A stretch of 43,281 bases of DNA from Stenotrophomonas maltophilia. GTDB lineage: Bacteria > Pseudomonadota > Gammaproteobacteria > Xanthomonadales > Xanthomonadaceae. Positions 40,765-43,281 of the stretch are shown piece after piece; position 1 is the stretch's first letter, and every line of letters starts with the position of its first letter. The stretch is taken from assembly GCF_003970865.1 (NCBI RefSeq), contig NZ_RXLZ01000043.1, forward strand, positions 1-43,281. Reading direction: 5' to 3'. A program made the position numbers and the translations under genes. The notes under the pieces were generated by a model. It was given only the letters and a program-made list of their open reading frames with translations. It had not been told where the DNA came from and ran no database searches.

Positions 40765-41157
40765 TCACAACAACGCGAACACCAGCGCCAGGATCGACAG
40801 CAGCGACACCGCCCACACCAGGCTGCGCACATAGGGCACGCCTGCGGCATACAGCGGCAGGTAGACCACGCGCGCCCAGAAGTAGGCCTGCGCGGCCAGC
40901 GCCGTGGTGTCGTTGCCGCGCCCGGCCACGACCACTGCGATGGCGGCGGCGGCGAAGAACGGGAAGGTTTCCAGGAAGTTGGTCTGGGCACGTTGCAGGC
41001 GCCCGGCCAGCGGGCTGACCGGCTTCGCATCGCCATCGCGTGCCGAGGCATTCCACTTCATCCCGCGCTCGCGGGTCACCACCGTGGAGGTGGCGAAGAT
41101 GTAGACGAAGCCCAGCAGCACCGACCAGGCCAGCATCGTCAGTTCAGTTGCCATCAT
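40765..41157 (-). CDS. MAPEG-family membrane protein
   Basis: The 130-residue protein has four hydrophobic segments and the MAPEG pattern: helix 1, then TRERGMKWNASARDGDAKPVSPLAGRLQRAQTNFLETFPFFAAAAIAVV, with the conserved R-x-x-x-A-x-x-N-F-x-E, then YFWARVVYLPLYAAGVPYVRSLVWAV. MAPEG proteins include glutathione transferases and eicosanoid enzymes; bacterial members are mostly of unknown role. The start is at 41157. It may be transcribed with the DUF4019 gene, eight bases upstream on the same strand. Confidence 0.9.
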   Translation of the reverse strand: MMATELTMLAWSVLLGFVYIFATSTVVTRERGMKWNASARDGDAKPVSPLAGRLQRAQTNFLETFPFFAAAAIAVVVAGRGNDTTALAAQAYFWARVVYLPLYAAGVPYVRSLVWAVSLLSILALVFALL

Positions 41158-41165
41158 TCATCTCC

Positions 41166-41711
41166 TCAGGGTGCCGACGCACGCAGGCTGTAACCGGCCA
41201 GGCGCCACACCTGGTCCTCGTCGAAACGGAATGAGACCAGCTCGCGCACCGGCTGTGCGCTGTTGGCGAAACGGGTCGGGAAGCTGACGTTGATGTACAG
41301 CCCTTCCGGCACCGCGGCACCGGCGCTGTACTTGACCCGGGTGATAGTCGGCTGGCCACGCCCGGCCAGCGCACCCAGACGCGTGCGCTCGGCGGTCAAT
41401 TGGCTGACGAAAGCGGCCTTCGGTACTGCACGGCGCGCGACGGCCGAAGCGCCGTCCCACAAGTCGCCGGCGCGGTTGGCATCAACCAGCTGCGCCGCCT
41501 TCACTGCGGCCGCGCCCATTTCCGCATCCTGTTTCTGCACCTGTGCCTGCTGCGCGGCGGTCAACGCCGGAGCACCGGCGGTGGCCGGTTTTGCAGCCGA
41601 CGGCGAGGCCGGTGCCGGGCGCGCGGGCGCCGGGGCGGGCGTGGCGGGCGCTGGCGTCTGCGCCAACGCGAGCATGGGCATCAGGGACAGCAGCAGGAGC
41701 ACGCGCTTCAT
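41166..41711 (-). CDS. Exported DUF4019-type protein
   Basis: The 181-residue product has a signal peptide ending after LALAQ (about residue 18). A Pro-Ala-rich linker (about 19-50) follows, then a domain of about 115 residues of DUF4019 type: GDLWDGASAVARRAVPKAAFVSQLTAERTRLGAL, ITRVKYSAGAAVPEGLYINVSFPTRFANS, and VSFRFDEDQVWRLAGYSL. The fold is probably cystatin- or NTF2-like; the role is unknown. A GTG at 41717 is an alternative start. It sits 59 bases downstream of the ClpP-fold lipoprotein and just upstream of the MAPEG gene. Confidence 0.82.
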   Translation of the reverse strand: MKRVLLLLSLMPMLALAQTPAPATPAPAPARPAPASPSAAKPATAGAPALTAAQQAQVQKQDAEMGAAAVKAAQLVDANRAGDLWDGASAVARRAVPKAAFVSQLTAERTRLGALAGRGQPTITRVKYSAGAAVPEGLYINVSFPTRFANSAQPVRELVSFRFDEDQVWRLAGYSLRASAP

Positions 41712-41769
41712 GGACACCGCCGGTTCTCGGGAAAGAACCGCAGTCTACGCCAGCACGGTGAGTTGTCCG

Positions 41770-42933
41770 TCAGCGCGCGTTGGCGCTGCCTTCCACCGCT
41801 GCGGCATCGGCCTGCGCGGCGGGCGTGCCGGTGTCTGCCGGCGCCTGTTCGGCCACCGGCGGCGGCTCCGACGGTGCCGGTGGCAGCGTTGCCACATCGA
41901 TCTCCGACAGCGGGCTTTCTTCCGGGCACACCGCATCCGGGAAGCCGAAGCGCTGCTTCAGTGCCTGGCCGCAGCTGTTGATCGATTCCATGTCGGCGCC
42001 TTCGCGCTTGCACTGCTGGTCGAAGGCGATCAGGAACGCATCTTTGCGCTGCACGAAATCATCGCCGCAGGCCCGCATCTGCTTGATCCGTTCCAGATCG
42101 TCCTGCACCGCGTTGGTGCCATCCAGGCCGTACTGGCGCAGCTCGTCCGGCGTCAGCAGCCGCAGGCTGCGATTGGGCACGGTCATCATCAGATCAGCCA
42201 CGCCCACCGCCACGCCGTTGCGCTGCAGGTAGTCCTTCACGTTGTCGTAGACCTCGTGCAGCTCGCGGTTGAGTTCCGCGCGCGAGGTGGCCTTGGAACT
42301 GATGCGCATCATGCGGTGGATGCCGACCTTGCCCGACAGCAGGCGGTTGTCACCGGCGGCCAGCACGAAGACGCAGGCGCTGTGGCAGATCGAGCCTTCG
42401 CGCACCCAGATCGTCCAGCCGGATTCACCGATGCTGTCACCGGCGACGATCGCCGATTCCACCTGGCCGCCGCTGGAATCCAGATCGAGGATGCGCTTGT
42501 GGATCTTCTGATCGTCAGCGACCACGGCCAACCGCCACATCATTTCGGCGAAGCCCGGATTGATCTTGCCGGCGTAGCGCACGCGCATCAGGCCACGTTC
42601 GGCGCACGGCGCCAGGGCCTGGGTGATCTGCTCGCGCTGCAGGCCCTCCAGCTCGACGCCGTCGCCGGCATCGCCAGCATATTCCGTGCTGCAGCTGACC
42701 CAGGCGCGGCCATTCTCCAGCTGCGCCTGCGGCCATGGCCGATCCGCCCGGCTGCGCGGTGGCGCCGGCGGTGGCGGTGCGTCAGCCGCATTGATCGACA
42801 CCATGTTCTCGCCATCGCTGGCCGGCGCCCGCGCCGCCTTGTCGGCAGCAGTCACATTGCCTGGATTTTCCAGCTGACTGCAACCCGCCAGGGCCAGGCA
42901 CAACAGGGGCAACCAGCGGAGTTTGGCGGACAT
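41770..42933 (-). CDS. ClpP-fold lipoprotein, putative periplasmic serine protease
   Basis: The 387-residue product has a lipoprotein signal ending L-A-G-C (Cys18). A Pro/Ala-rich linker (about 50-65) and a ClpP/crotonase-like domain (about 115-290) follow. Motifs are LDLDSSGGQVESAIVAG near 149-165, CHSACVFVLAAG with Ser185 as the likely nucleophile, and GKVGIHRM with His206 as the likely base. This is the order and spacing of COG3904-type periplasmic proteins. A Cys-containing segment follows, and a Pro/Ala-rich acidic tail (about 345-387) ends the protein. The partner and substrate are unknown. An alternative start at 42951 would add six residues. Confidence 0.8.
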   Translation of the reverse strand: MSAKLRWLPLLCLALAGCSQLENPGNVTAADKAARAPASDGENMVSINAADAPPPPAPPRSRADRPWPQAQLENGRAWVSCSTEYAGDAGDGVELEGLQREQITQALAPCAERGLMRVRYAGKINPGFAEMMWRLAVVADDQKIHKRILDLDSSGGQVESAIVAGDSIGESGWTIWVREGSICHSACVFVLAAGDNRLLSGKVGIHRMMRISSKATSRAELNRELHEVYDNVKDYLQRNGVAVGVADLMMTVPNRSLRLLTPDELRQYGLDGTNAVQDDLERIKQMRACGDDFVQRKDAFLIAFDQQCKREGADMESINSCGQALKQRFGFPDAVCPEESPLSEIDVATLPPAPSEPPPVAEQAPADTGTPAAQADAAAVEGSANAR

Positions 42934-43031
42934 CGGGCAACCGGGATTCATGGGAGCAAGAGCCACAGTCTACCCGTCCGGGGCGCGCATTCAGCGCGTG
43001 GCACTGAACCCCCTCTGACCCTTGGGAAAGC

Positions 43032-43055
43032 GTGTCGACCAAGGTCGACACCTAC
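43032..43055 (-). repeat. SMAG palindrome (GTAGGTGTCGACC type)
   Basis: GTGTCGACC pairs with GGTCGACAC around a short AA centre, with GTAG at the end on the minus strand. This is a different stem sequence from the other SMAG units here. Confidence 0.85.
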
Positions 43056-43120
43056 CAGAGCGGGATGCGCTTCCGACAGATCGCAGGAACCTGTCGAAGG
43101 CGGGGTGGGTCCGGTTGCAG

Positions 43121-43174
43121 GGGCGTGAGCGCCATGGGCCCGAGGCATGCCTCGGGCCCATGGCGCTCACGCCC
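43121..43174. repeat. Perfect 54-bp palindrome
   Basis: Every base from 43121 to 43147 is complementary to its mirror in 43148-43174, with no spacer. The arms begin GGGCGTGAGCGCCATGGGCC; the centre is GCATGC. The inner 20 bases are identical to the palindrome at 118-137 near the left end. No T run follows on either strand. Confidence 0.95.
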
Positions 43175-43281
43175 TGGCCCTTATACCCACCTGACGTGCC
43201 CCCCTGATCATCCCGGTTAGACTCTCGAGCATCCCCCCCAGTGCTACAAAAACACACCGACCCCAAGTCAGCGTAGTAGGA

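Larger units (their letters stand above)
42934..43281. other. Non-coding right end of the window
   Basis: I find no gene here. It contains one SMAG palindrome at 43032-43055, the 54-bp palindrome at 43121-43174, and then about 100 bases of pyrimidine-rich DNA with C runs. The next gene lies outside the window. Confidence 0.7.

Noticed and set aside
1..43281. tRNA, rRNA, prophage, integrase or insertion sequence
   Set aside because: No cloverleaf-like sequence, rRNA block, transposase motif or target-site duplication with terminal repeats was seen.

Overview
The window looks like chromosomal DNA of the Stenotrophomonas maltophilia complex (Xanthomonadaceae). The basis is the high GC content, the gammaproteobacterial order lpxD-fabZ-lpxA-lpxB-rnhB-dnaE-accA, and many short GTAG-headed palindromes of the SMAG type (Stenotrophomonas maltophilia GTAG repeats) between genes. 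No prophage, transposase, tRNA, rRNA or CRISPR array was seen. It reads as ordinary core and shell chromosome with an unusually rich set of intergenic repeats.

Layout. 1-361 is a structured non-coding leader: a T tract, G runs and three inverted repeats. 362-4571 is the lipid A cluster lpxD, fabZ, lpxA, lpxB plus rnhB, nearly all joined by ATGA overlaps. dnaE, a lipoprotein gene and accA follow (4800-10397). 10398-10710 and 15963-16531 hold three copies of a long composite repeat, each placed just downstream of a gene and oriented with it. Between them lie a HemJ/CopD-family membrane protein, a small SAM methyltransferase, an intracellular polyhydroxybutyrate depolymerase (phaZ), a PadR regulator with its membrane partner, and a periplasmic cyclophilin. 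16532-21948 holds a DMT exporter divergent from a LysR regulator, an acidic small protein, a DUF4349 lipoprotein overlapping a GFA-type zinc protein, and a DUF885 lipoprotein peptidase.

22091-29313 contains a glucose-1-phosphatase-like acid phosphatase, an ABC exporter, a beta-lactamase-fold serine hydrolase, a VOC protein overlapping a DUF72 protein, and a second DMT transporter. 29376-36828 is a minus-strand block with an AAA ATPase, the pseudouridine synthase rluF and three cyclic di-GMP enzymes: GAF-GGDEF, 7TM-like GGDEF and PAS-GGDEF-EAL. The right part carries the cold-shock-type helicase deaD, a one-domain S4 RNA-binding protein, a UbiM-like hydroxylase, a MAPEG protein, a DUF4019 protein and a ClpP-fold lipoprotein. 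The window ends in 348 bases of non-coding DNA with a SMAG unit and a perfect 54-bp palindrome.

I found no convincing new multi-gene system. The most interesting signals are non-coding: the composite 3'-end element, the 54-bp palindrome whose 20-bp core recurs at the left end of the window, a long hairpin between deaD and the PAS-GGDEF-EAL gene, and repeated placement of stop codons inside small hairpins. All functional statements come from reading the sequence and family knowledge; no database search was run.
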